In this document: in pieces, positions 10,696 to 20,960 of the stretch | Position numbering within the stretch: position 1 is the first letter of the stretch | How the letters are laid out: each line of letters starts with the position of its first letter | Assembly: GCA_017311315.1 (NCBI GenBank) | Contig: CM029654.1 | Location: 25,379,879-25,443,878 of the forward strand | From: Dendrocalamus latiflorus | Taxonomy: Eukaryota; Streptophyta; Magnoliopsida; Poales; Poaceae | DNA length: 64,000 nt | Direction of reading: 5' to 3' | Translations under genes and position numbers: made by a program | Notes under the pieces: model-generated | What the model was told of the DNA's origin: nothing | The model's database searches: none | What the model saw: only the letters and a program-made list of their open reading frames with translations

Positions 10696-12385
10696 GAACG
10701 GCGTCGGCACGTCTTCGGCGCTCGACTCCGCCGTCCGCCTTGTAGGGATCGCCTCGGCGGGACGGCACGGCTTCGGCGCTCGACTCCGCTGTCCGCCTCG
10801 TAGGCATCGCCTCGGCGGGACGGCACGACCTCGGCGCTTGATTCCGCCGTCCGCCTTGTAGGCATCGCCTCGGCGAGACGGCACGGCTCCGGCGCAGGAC
10901 TTCGCTGTCCGCCTGGTAGGCATCGCATCGGCGGGACGGCACGTCTCCGGCGCAGGACTTTGCCGTCCGCCTTGTAGGCACTGCCTCGGCGGGACGGCAC
11001 GGCTTCGGCGCTCGACTCCGCCGTCCGCTTTGTAGGCATCGCCTCGGCGGGACGGCACAGCTCCGGCGCAGGACTTCGCCGTCCGCCTTGTAGGCATCGC
11101 CTCGGCGGGACGGCATGGCTCCGGCGCAGGATTTCGCCGTCCGTCTTGTAGGCACTGCCTCGGCGAGGCGGCACAGCTTCGGCGCTCGACTCCGCCGTCC
11201 GCCTCGTAGGCATCGCCTCGGCGGGACGGTACGTCTTCGGCGCTCGACTCCGCCGTCCGCCTCGTAGGCATCGCCTCGACGGGACGGCACGTCTTCGGCG
11301 CTCGACTCCACCGTTTGCCTCGTAGGCATCGCCTCGGCAGGACGGCACGTCCTTGGTGCTCGACTTCGCCGTCCGCCTTGTAGACATCACCTCGATAGGA
11401 CGGCACGTCCTCGGTGCTCGACTTCGCCGTCCGCCTCGTAGGCATCGCCTTGGCTGGACGGTACGTCTTCGGCGCTCGACTTCGCCGTCCGCCTCGTAGG
11501 CACCGCCTCGGCGGGACGGCACATCTTCGGTGCTTGACGACACGTCTTCGGCGCTCGACTCCGCCGTCCGCCTCGTAGGCATTGCCTCGGCGGGACGGCA
11601 CGTCCTCGTCGCTCGACTTCGCCATCCGCTTCGTAGGCATCGCCTCGGCGGGACGGTACGTCTTCGACGTTCGACTCCACCGTCCGCCTCGTAGGCATCG
11701 CCTCGGCGGGACGACACGTCTTCGGTGCTCGACTTCGCCGTCCGCCTTGTAGGCGACGACACGTCTTCGGCCCTTGACTCCGCCGTCTGCCTCGTAGGCA
11801 TCGCCTCGGCGGAACGGCACGTCCTCGGCGCTCGACTTCGCCGTCCGCCTCGTAGGCATCGCCTCGGCGGGACGGTACGTCTTCGACGCTCAACTCCGCC
11901 GTCCGTCTCGTAGGCATCGCCTCGGCGGGACGGCACGGCCCCGGCGCTCGACTTCGCCGTCCGCCTTGTAGGCATCGCCTCGGCGGAACGGCACGTCCTC
12001 GGCGCTCGACTTCGTCGTCCGCCTCGTAGGCATCGCCTCGGCGGAACGGTACGTCTTCGGCGCTCGACTCCGCCGTCCGCCTCGTAGGCATCGCCTCGGC
12101 GGGACGGCACGTCTTCGGCGCTCGACGACACGTCTTCGGCGCTCGACTCCGCCGTCCGCCTCGTTGGCATCGCCTTGGCGGGACGGTACGTCTTCGGTGC
12201 TCGACTCCGCCGTCCGCCTCGTAGGCATCGCCTCAGCGGGACGACACGTCTTCGGCGCTCGACGACACATCTTCGGCGCTCGACTCCGCCGTCTACCTCG
12301 TAGGCATCGCCTCGGCGGGACGGCATGTCCTCGGCGCTCGACTCCGCCGTCCGCCTTGTTGGTATCGCCTCGGCGGGACGGCGCG
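10696..12385 (+). repeat. Tandem array 5: 58-bp unit, about 28 copies
   Basis: GTAGGCATCGCCTCGGCGGG recurs at about 58-bp steps (10742, 10800, 10858, 10916, 10974 and on to about 12370). The rest of the unit is ACGGCACGTCTTCGGCGCTC followed by GACTCCGCCGTCCGCCTC. Some units contain a short partial duplication (GACGACACGTCTTCGGCGCT) near 11535, 11755, 12125 and 12265. Minus-strand frames of 355-559 codons across this block are products of the repeat and not protein genes. Confidence 0.9.
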
Positions 12386-12565
12386 GGATTCAATGCAGGA
12401 GTTCACTGCTTTCTTCGTAGGCATTGCCTCTGGGGTCTGCAAGCTACCAGTTGCATCGGCTCATCACTCGGCACCCTCGCGCTTGCTGTCGGGGAATGGG
12501 GGCTGGGATGGTTGATCACGTCAGCTCGCCCATCGGGACCTCAGCGCTTGCTGTCGAGGGAGTAC
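12386..12565 (+). other. 3' untranslated tail of the repeat-filled retroelement
   Basis: Short unique segment before the 3' LTR. GTCGAGGGAGTAC lies immediately upstream of the LTR and is the only candidate polypurine tract; it is weak. CGCTTGCTGTCG occurs twice (about 12479 and 12545). Confidence 0.5.
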
Positions 12566-12858
12566 TGTTGTGGGGTGGCCCAACCCCCCGTGACTGGACC
12601 GTGCGACTAGCCCAACATGTAATAGGCCCAATAGTGTAGAGGAATATACCAGTGTAAATATACCAATGTACCCTCACCCTTTGTAAGTACTAAGGGGTAG
12701 AATAGGGATTTCCCATTCTACCCATTCATATATATAAACCCCCAGGAGGGGCAAAGGAGGGACATCCTCTCATTCTAACCAGCTCTCCCACAGAGCTAGC
12801 TCTCCTCCTTCCTCTTCTACTAGTCCCCTCCTCTACTGTTTGGCCTATAGCCACAACA
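12566..12858 (+). repeat. 3' LTR of the repeat-filled retroelement (293 bp)
   Basis: Starts TGTTGTGGGG and ends CCACAACA, then GGATC. Close match to 6416-6710 as described there. Confidence 0.9.
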
Positions 12859-12863
12859 GGATC

Positions 12864-13333
12864 CTTATCCGATATGAGTAGAGATTGTATCCCACATGGA
12901 GACTATCATCCGAACCCTTATCATTCCAGCCCATTGTGTGACCCTATAGGTCAAGTATATTTGGCCATAGGCCAAAAACACCTTTCCGGTCCATATGTTG
13001 GAAGCGGTCACAAGAAGGACATACAACTCCCAAACATACATAAAGATCATATCGGATGAACCTATATAGTACTTATGTACTGATCTATTTGCCTCATGAT
13101 ACTAGATCAAACTCAAGGTGAGAAGCGTGTCATCCTATGATAGCTCGATCCTTCACTCGAACCTGTAATGGATTACTCAATTGTAATTTGGAATAGCATC
13201 AAAACATGAATAAAGACTTCTATAAAAAAAGTCACATACTTGTTGATCAATATGAAAAACATTATTCAAAAGATCATAAACATAGGTGTGATACAATTAT
13301 CCCTATGATTGTCTCTAGGGCATATCATTAACA
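12864..13333 (-). mobile_element. Copia A left LTR, second part
   Basis: Resumes the LTR interrupted at 6415 and ends CATATCATTAACA. It is followed by ATCTCCCACTTGC, whose reverse complement is a polypurine tract, so this is the 3' LTR of a minus-strand element. Relative to copia B (24150-25108) it lacks about 450 bp after the GGATTACTCAATTGT phrase near 13170. A minus-strand 61-codon frame inside it is not a gene. Confidence 0.8.
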
Positions 13334-13353
13334 ATCTCCCACTTGCACTAGAG

Positions 13354-13740
13354 TCAATCACGCAAGTATGTAATACCCATAGCTCTTATGTGCACCTCAT
13401 GCTTTAGCTGTGGAAGAGGCTTTGTCAATGGATCAGCAATATTTAAATCCGTGTGCACTGTGCATATCTTAACATCACCTCTATCAACAATCTCGCGAAT
13501 GAGGTGAAAACGCCAAAGTATGTGCTTGGATTTTTGATGCAATCTAGGCTCCTTGGCTTGCGCAATGGCTCCATTGTTATTACAGTAGAGATTCACCGGA
13601 TTAGAAGCATTAGAGACCACACCCAGGTCAGAAATGAACTTCTTTACCCAAACAACCTCCTTTGCAGCTTCGGAAGCCACAATATACTCAGCCTCCATTG
13701 TAGAACTAGCAACCATCTCTTGCTTAGAAATTTTCTAGCT
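13354..13740 (-). pseudogene. Copia A polyprotein: RNase H domain
   Basis: The minus-strand translation shows SSTMEAEYIVASEAAKEVVW and TDLNIADPLTKPLPQLKHEV, the characteristic C-terminal RNase H of Ty1/copia polyproteins (the TEAEY and ADPLTK blocks). It is next to the polypurine tract and LTR, as expected for the end of pol. The frame is separate from the upstream RT frame, so the polyprotein is broken by stops or shifts around 13730-13780. Confidence 0.9.
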
Positions 13741-13782
13741 CACTACTCCTCCATTAAGACAAAACACAAACCCATACTGCGA

Positions 13783-14755
13783 TCAAAACTCATCTTTATC
13801 AGTTTGAAAGCTAGCATCAATGTAACCATTTATGACTAGCTCTTCCTCACCACTACAAATAAGGAACACATCCCTAATCCTTCTCAAGTATTTGATGATG
13901 TTCTTTACAGCTATCCAGTGACCTTCATGTGGATCTGACTGATATCTGCTCATAACATTTAGAGCATATGACACATTTGGGTGTGTACAAAACATTGTAT
14001 ACATGATAGACCCAATGGCGGAAGTATATGGAATCTTACTCATCCGATCTCGCTCATCTGGTGTCAAAGGACATTGAGTCTTGCTAAGATTAGTACCATG
14101 TGATATAGGCAAGAAACCCTTCTTGGAATTCCGCATATTGAACTGTTTTAACACTTTGTCAATGTACGTATTTTGGCATAATCCAATTAGCCTTTTAGTT
14201 CTATCTCTATAGATCTCTATGCCCAATATATATGCTACATCTCCTAAGTCTTTCATAGAGAAACTATTTCTTAATGAAGACTTGATGATTCAAGCATAGG
14301 AATATCATTTCCGATAAACAATATGTCATCGACATATAGGACCAGAAAAACAAGTGCGCTCCTACTAGTATTTTTGTAAACACAAGGCTCTTCTTCATTC
14401 TTGATGAAGCCAAACCCTTTGACTACCTCAACGAAATAAATGTTCCAACTCCGAGAAGCTTGCTTCAGTCCATAGATAGATCTCTGAAGCTTGCATATCT
14501 TTCTAGTATTTTGGGGAATGACAAAACCCTCAGGTTGTGTCATATACACATCCTCACTTAGTTTCTATTTAGGAAAGCAATTTTGACATCCATCTGCCAT
14601 ATCTCATAATCAAAATATGTAGCAATAGCTAGAATGATCCATAGAGACTTAAGCATAGCGATGGGCAAGAAGATTTCATTATAGTCAATACCTTGAATTT
14701 GTTTGAAACCCTTCGTTACCAATCGTGCCTTATGAATATGAATATTTCCATCCAT
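13783..14755 (-). pseudogene. Copia A polyprotein: reverse transcriptase
   Basis: Three consecutive minus-strand pieces make up a copia RT. The first (14755-14558) has KARLVTKGFKQIQGIDYNE and WQMDVKIAFLNRN. The second (14549-14271) has YGLKQASRSWN and the catalytic box YVDDI at about 14336-14322. The third (14256-13783) has MKDLGDVAYILGIEIYRDR and RPDVSYAL-like text HPNVSYALNVMSRYQSDP. Stops separate the pieces (the junction at about 14553 replaces the usual link, and one lies near 14262). The protein would normally copy element RNA into DNA in the virus-like particle; this copy cannot. Confidence 0.9.
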
Positions 14756-14901
14756 ATCTATCTTTTTCTTTAAAATCCACTTGTACTTAATGGTTTTTAC
14801 ACTATCGGGTAGATCAACTAAGTTCCAAACTTAATTATCATACATGGATTGAATTTTTGATCTCATGGCTCCAAGCAATTTCTCAGATTTCGGGCCCATC
14901 A
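14756..14901 (-). pseudogene. Copia A polyprotein: linker between integrase and RT
   Basis: Minus-strand sequence continues the copia coding sense upstream of RT, with a stop in SVWN*VDLP-like text. It ends where a CACTA terminus has been inserted. No domain is distinguishable. Confidence 0.5.
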
Positions 14902-15080
14902 TCCACTACTACAAAGAGGCTAAACTAGACGCTTCCATCACAGATGGTTCCTAGGAACCATCTGTGCTGCAAGTATCATAGACGGTTCATACGAATAACC
15001 GTCTGTGGTATTTTCACAGACGGATTTTAATACAAACCGTCTATGAAGTATCACAGATGGTTCTAGATTAAAACATTTTC
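14902..15080 (+). mobile_element. CACTA terminus inserted in copia A pol
   Basis: Starts CACTACTACAAAGAGG and is followed by at least six copies of a CACAGACGGTT-like motif in both orientations (for example CATCACAGATGGTT, AACCGTCTGTGG and AACCGTCTATGA). There is no matching TAGTAGTG end before copia pol text resumes at about 15121, so only one element end (about 180 bp) is present. It has the same terminal layout as the ends at 3415 and 47409. Confidence 0.75.
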
Positions 15081-15120
15081 TGATGTCTCTCGAATTTCTT
15101 CGAGTCTCACCGCGCTCCCA

Positions 15121-15850
15121 CTAACTCCTTTTGAGAGAAACTCTTTCTCCAAAAACACACCATTTTCGAGCAACAAACACTTTATTTCCATCTCTTTTAT
15201 AAAAATAATATCGTTTAGTTTCCTTAGGATACCCTTTGAAGAAGCATTTATTAGATTTAGATGTGAGCTTGTTAGACGCCAAATGTTTTACATATACTTC
15301 ACATCCCCATATTTTGAGAAAAGACAACTCGGGACACTTTCTAGTCTATATCTCATATGGTGTATTCTCTATGGCTTTGATGAAATCCTATTTAATATGA
15401 ATACAACTATTTCTAGAGCATACCCCAAAAAGACATTGGTATATCACATTGGCTCATCATAGACCGAACCATGTCTAACAAGGTCCAATTCTGTCATTCA
15501 GATACCCCATTCCATTGAGGTGTTCCTAGTGGAGTTAGCTGTGGAACAATTCCACATTGGTTTAGATGATCACCAAACGCATGCCTCAAATATTCACCTC
15601 CACGATCTGATTGTAGGGTTTTAATTACTTTGCCAAGTTGATTTTGTACCTTATTCTGAAATTCCTTGAACTTTTCAAATGACTCAGACTTATGCCTCAT
15701 TAGGTAGATGTATCCATATCTACTCAAGTCATCGGTAAAAGTTATGAAGTACTAAAAACCACCTTTGGTCGTTGAGCTCATTGGTCTACATACATCCAAA
15801 TGTATTAAGGTCAACAAGTCATTTGCCCTCTCACCTATACCAAAGAAAGA
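15121..15850 (-). pseudogene. Copia A polyprotein: integrase
   Basis: The 15727-15494 piece reads SRYGYIYLMRHKSESFEKF, then KTLQSDRGGEYL and TPLGTPQWNGVSE; the SDRGGEY and PQWNG(V) blocks are the catalytic core of copia integrase. The 15327-15121 piece (LKIWGCEVYVKHLASNKLTS, then CFFKGYPKETKRYYFY) is the C-terminal GKGY/copia region. The frame is broken at about 15490 and 15330. The role of the intact family member is insertion of the cDNA into the host chromosome. Confidence 0.85.
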
Positions 15851-15979
15851 TGTCTTAGTCATTTTACCAAGTAAACAAGACTCGCATGTTTAAAATGATT
15901 CAAAATCAAATGAGTTTAGAAGACCATCTTTATGGAGTTTCACCATGCACTTCTTATTTATGTGACCCAAATGCCAATG

Positions 15980-16400
15980 CTAAATAAAAGTGAGATTCAA
16001 ATCATTAGGCCGAAGCCTCTTAGCATTAATGTTATAGACAAGCACATCCTCAAGATTTAAAACATATAATCCATTTATCAATAGAGCATGACCATAAAGC
16101 ATATCATTCAAATAAATTGAGCAATAATTGTTCTTTATACTGAACTCATAACCTTCTGCTCCCAAACATGAAGCAGAAATAATGTTTTTGCTTAAGGTAG
16201 GAACATAATAACAATTATTCAATTTCAAAACTAATCCTGAGGATAAAGATAATGGTAAAGTGCCAACAGCTAGTGCAACAACTCTTGCTGTATTTCCTAC
16301 GCGAAGATCGACCTTGCCTCTTGCCAAACTCCTACTCCTTATTAGCCCCTGCATTGAATTGCAAATATGAGCAACTGATCCGGTATCAAACACCCAAGAA
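15980..16400 (-). pseudogene. Copia A polyprotein: aspartic protease and integrase zinc region
   Basis: Minus-strand text MFDTGSVAHICNSMQGL holds the D-T-G active-site triad of retroviral-type proteases, followed by a LVLKLNNCYYVPTLSKNIIS block, a hallmark of copia polyproteins. It sits between the gag zinc knuckle and the integrase, the canonical copia order. The HHCC zinc finger downstream (15,850-15,980) is not in an open frame. Confidence 0.85.
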
Positions 16401-16439
16401 CTAATATGAGAAGTAGCAAGATTTATTTCTATAACATTT

Positions 16440-17279
16440 ATACCTTAAGTAGAAATCTTACTTCTCTTATTCTTTTCTAGTTCTGCCAAGTACTTCTTGC
16501 AGTTCCTCTTCCAATGTCTAGTTTCTTGGCAATGGTAGCAAATGGCATCAGATTTGATACTCGAGATATTATCTTGAGTTTTTCCTGTGCCCTTTCCTTT
16601 GCTCAAAGTCTTAGACCTGTTTTTGAAGTTGGTAGTCTTCTAAACTATCATCATATGATTAAAGCATTTCTTAATGCTCTCCTATGCTAATTGAGCATCC
16701 CACGCAACTCGGTCATTGAATTTTCCATGCCATTCATATGAAAATTCAAAATGACTAGTTCAAAGCTCAGAGAGAGCGACTAAAGAATCACATCAGTAGC
16801 CAACTCTTGGCTAAGGGGAAAACCAAGCTTTTCCAAACTCTCAATATATCCAACATCTTGATCACATGAGGGTTGATTGGACTTCCTACAGCCAACTTTC
16901 ATGTAAACAATGACTTATAGGTGTTGTACCTTTTAGCACTTGCCTGGTTCTCAAACATGCCTTTAAGACCCACAATCATATTGTAGGCATCCGTGTTCTC
17001 ATATTGCTTCTGAAGCTCAGTGTTTATGGTGACAAGCATGAGACAGCTAATATCAAGTGAGTCATTGCAATGTTTCTCATACTCATTCTATTGAGCACGA
17101 GTAGCATCTTTAGTTGGTTCATCTGGATATGGAACCTCTAGAACATATTACTTCTTTTCTTGCTTGAGAACAATTCTCAAATTGTGATACTAATCAATGA
17201 AGTTTATTCTATTTAGTTTTTCTTTCTTAAGAATAGATCACTGGTTAAAACTAGGTGTGGAGGAAGTAGATGGTGGCAT
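16440..17279 (-). pseudogene. Copia A gag remnant with zinc knuckle
   Basis: The start codon is probably at 17279-17277 (MPPSTSSTPSFNQ, then a stop). The text continues SILKKEKLNRINFID, a stop where Trp is usual, then YHNLRIVLKQEKK, which is recognisable copia gag. At 16540-16499 the peptide CYHCQETRHWKRNC fits the CX2CX4HX4C nucleic-acid-binding knuckle. Several TGA/TAG codons at likely Trp or Gln positions show the gene is dead. Confidence 0.8.
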
Positions 17280-18194
17280 TGTCTACAACATAAAAAGTAT
17301 ATGCAAAAATTCAGCACTATGTTTGTGTGAAATCTTTTATTAAACAATTTAACAAAAGATACCCCACTACATATTTAAAAATCTTGTAACATCTAATAAC
17401 ATATAGTGAGTCAAGATCCATATTTCACTAAGTCCTAGTGAGCTTTGGCATCACTACTAGAAACCTAGTGATGCAGGTAAGCAACCACTTGCTAATTACA
17501 TCACATGTAACTCTTTTTTGTTGAGTGACATCCATATATCCCGGCCTCAACACTATGCCCCTAGACCCAAAACTATTTTGATAGCCTAGTCAAGTTAAAC
17601 CAATAGTATGCATGAAGTGTCCAACACTTTACCCTATCTTATTGAGATAATTAATGGCACCCTACTTTGGTAGACTTACTAGTTAATAATCAATATCTTG
17701 ATAGGTGCAATTGATGGAAGGGCATCAAGTTTTACTTAATTTTTCTAGAGGGATACTATTCTATCATGTTAAAATCACCCAAGATAATAATAACATGAAT
17801 AATAGCATAAACAAAACATTCACAATAAAATTATATTAAACTATGAGATAGTATGGTCCTTAACACGGCAATCTCCATCACCATGCTTCCTGTCCACTGA
17901 GCCATCAATACTTGGGTTTACCACATTCATCTACTTAGCTATTACTCCTAACAACTAACAATGAATTACATATGAAAATATCAAGCATCACAAGTCGACA
18001 CACATGCCATTATATAATAATATATAGCCTATAGCTATAAATCAACAAGACATGTAGGCCATGAAAAACTCATATATACATCACATACACAATGGCCATA
18101 CTATTCACACAACCCAACAAAAATGAGTTATTTACAGAATCCAATTCTATCGCGTGGTATGAACACATAACACCTATAAAGTGCGGTATGATTA
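17280..18194. other. Copia A leader or flanking DNA, unassigned
   Basis: AT-rich, no open coding region. No copia LTR or TGGTATCAGAGC-type primer site is visible here, so the 5' LTR of copia A is missing or displaced by the LTR starting at 18195. A short hairpin, CACTACTAG AAAC CTAGTGATG, lies at 17452-17473. Confidence 0.4.
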
Positions 18195-19129
18195 TGTAAC
18201 AGCCAAGCTATTTATTTCAAATTACTACTGCAAAAAAACTATTTAATTTAAAATAAAAACAAGTGTTATTTGGTTTGTTTGAATTTGGAGATCTTGTTTG
18301 CCCTGCTTTTAAAAAGGACTTTCTATTGAAAAGTACTTTAAGTAAAAACATAAAAATATAATTAAATAAAGAATATTTTGAATTTTTTGTAAAAATCCTA
18401 ATTCAAATTAACTATTTGAGTTTATTTGGCTTTTATCTAGACTTTCTATACTTAAAATCTAATTTTAAAATTTAAAAGTATTTTTAGTACAAAAATTAAA
18501 GACAAAAATAGGTTGTAAATAATTTTCCTAACTCTAGAATATTTCTAGGAATTTCTATGAATTTTCCTGGATTTCTCTAATTTTATTTGCTATTTTCTAA
18601 AAAACTATTTGAATCTTTTGGCTTTGTTTATTTAGAAAATCAATTTGAAAAATCCTTCCCTCCCCTGCTGAGCCACCACGCGGATAGCCCGATCTTTCCC
18701 TGCCACCACGTGGCAGCTATCCAGCCATGTCGCACCACTCCTACGCCCCTGTTCCCTCTCTTCTCGCGAACGGCCAAGATCAGTCGGCCGCAACACGTCG
18801 TCATCTGACACCTTCCTACCGGCCCTCTATTTCCCCTCTCTCCCCCCTACGCATGGGCCTCGCTCGTTAGCTTCCCCTAACTCACCGTATGCCTCTTCCC
18901 CATCGACAGAGACCAGAGCTCCAAGCTTCATCACCATCTTCTCCGTTGTCGGGCACCTCCCTTCTCCTTCAACCACCACGCAAAGGTGGGGACGAGTCCC
19001 CATGCCCTCCTCTCCCTCTTTCTCCCCTCGGCCATCTTCGCCATGGCCTCTACCGCCAACATGGCTCGGTCCATGTGCTTGGTGGCCGGCAAGCCACCTC
19101 AGACCATAGCCGCGTATGACCATGACCCT

Positions 19130-19300
19130 GTTTGACCACTACCGTATTCGACCACAATCGCCCACGACCACGACGCCTACGACCACAGCAACTCTATGAC
19201 CATAGCTCTCATGACCACAGTCATTCACGACCATAGCCGTGAACGACCACAACCGTGCACGACCATGGTCACTCATGACCGCAGCCGCCCACGACCATGG
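19130..19300 (+). repeat. Degenerate short tandem repeat of CGACCACAGCC type
   Basis: About eleven imperfect copies of a roughly 15-bp unit such as CACGACCATAGCCGT and CATGACCACAGTCATT follow one another. The minus strand gives a Val/Asp/His-rich open frame that is a by-product. It lies within the long LTR-like region. Confidence 0.7.
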
Positions 19301-20342
19301 TAGCCCCAGTGAGTCAGCATCCACGTGGATGTCATGTGGCATGCCACTAATCGTGCAAAAATAGCATACCCACAAGTGAACAGGTTGCCACTAAAATAGC
19401 AGCGACTGTCGTGTTTTCCACAAGGACTAGACTAATGCTAATGGTGCTCAACTAAAGCTAGGTCAATTGAAATGGAGGATAAAATGGATAACTAAACCTA
19501 AAATGACTATTGAATCGATCGAATGAACGGACTATCGAAAACAATTGAACGAAACCCTAGTCGCACGGACAAAACTACGAATGAACTAAATGAACGAACG
19601 AACAAAGGACGATGGGACAAATGACCATATGAATTGACGTCGTATGACCGAATAAACAACACGACAAGAGATACGCGAACAAACACTCATGAATGAATAC
19701 GACTACCGACTAACGACCTAACTAGCTATCGACCACAAGAAAGAAGGGAGTCAAGAAGCACTAGGGGAGTCTAGAAGCACGGAGGGAGTCAAGAGAGGGG
19801 GGGGGGAGACAGTCAATGGCTAACTAGACGAAGGCGGTAGGATAATGCAACAAACAAATACAACTATAATCGCTTGACCTAACTATTGACAGACCGCAAA
19901 ATGGAGAAAAGAGGGAGTCTAGAAGCAAGGGGGGAGTCGAGATAACACGAGGAGAGGAAACAGTCGCCGGCTAGCTAATTCGACGACACTCTCAAACATG
20001 CACATATACTAACACTGACAACAGCACAAGCATAGGACATTGATACACAGATCACACACACATATAGCTAAATACTACTACTACGAAACCTTACCATAGC
20101 ACAAAATTGACAAAGATGAATACTACTACAACTACATTACCACAGATCATCACTAAGAACATCACACAAAGATTGCACTATTTCACAAGTATTATAGCAT
20201 GACCACATCTCATAATCACAAATTAACATTCATAGTGCAATAGATCAAAATCCACTATTCACCATCACACCCACATAGCACAATCACAAAATAACAAGCA
20301 CAGTTCATAAAGCATCAATTAATCAAGATTGGCAGCAATCTA

Positions 20343-20960
20343 TTAAAATGTTAATTGAGAATAGCAGAGAGAGGAAGGGAGAGGAATTGGAAATTTAACC
20401 GAGGAGTAGAGTAGTAGTAGGGGAAGCAAAGCAGAGGAAGGGTCACCGGTGAAGTGGTCGGTGGAGAAGCTTGCTGGTGTCGGGATGGTGGCGCAGAGGG
20501 AGGTAGTGGCCGATGCTTGGTGGCACGTTGGATGCAAAGGAAAAGTAGACGAAAGTGGTGGAGTAGCAAAGGGGAGGATAATAATAGGTAACAGAGGAGA
20601 AGTAGTTGGGGGATAAGGAGGAGAAGGTGGCAGCACTTGGTTGATCTCGGTGGAGGCAAGGGAGAGGTGGAGGAAGGAAAGAGGCAAGGGAGAGGCGACA
20701 GTTGGAAGCTAAGAAGGAGGGAGAGCAAGCAGTGGGGGCAGCATAGAGGTGGCAGTGGTGCAAGGGGAGAGGGAAGAGGTGATGGCGACTGAGATGGGAG
20801 TTAAGGAGGGAGAGCCAAGATGGAGACGACCGGTAGAGGTACAGAAGGGGAAGGTGGCGCTAATGGCCGTCGGCGAGGTGGAGTGGGATGGCGGCCGGAG
20901 GGTGGCATAGTAGATGACTGTCGGCACTGATCTAGTTTACAAAGAGGAAGAGGAAGGCGA
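20343..20960. other. Purine-rich (GA/GGTGG) block within LTR-like DNA
   Basis: The plus strand is strongly purine rich, with GGAGAGG and GGTGGCGG runs. This leaves several overlapping Ser/Pro/Leu-rich frames open on the minus strand, none with a recognisable domain. Such blocks are common in the LTRs of this family (compare 25740-26600 and 40370-41130). Confidence 0.5.

Larger units (their letters stand above)
6416..12858 (+). mobile_element. Non-autonomous LTR retrotransposon filled with tandem repeats (6.44 kb)
   Basis: Near-identical direct terminal repeats (6416-6710 and 12566-12858) start TGTTGTGGGG and end CCACAACA. A primer-binding-like site follows the left one and a 5-bp target duplication flanks the pair. 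The 5.85-kb interior has no gag, protease, integrase, reverse transcriptase or RNase H text on either strand. It is instead mostly GC-rich tandem arrays with periods of 222, 38, about 40-60, 96 and 58 bp. It must depend on proteins of another element for movement. It sits in the left LTR of copia A, so it is younger than that element. The best class description is a LARD-like non-autonomous element; I do not recognise a named family. Confidence 0.85.

Noticed and set aside
10262..12326. Minus-strand frames of 355-559 codons rich in Arg, Ala and Ser
   Set aside because: They coincide with the 96-bp and 58-bp arrays, overlap each other in several frames and contain only the repeat translated.
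7521..12385. CRISPR-like array
   Set aside because: Direct tandem repeats without unique spacers, in a plant retroelement; no cas genes.
20343..20927. Overlapping Ser/Pro/Leu-rich minus-strand frames
   Set aside because: Explained by a purine-rich plus strand; no conserved motif, no start context, and similar blocks occur in other LTR pieces.
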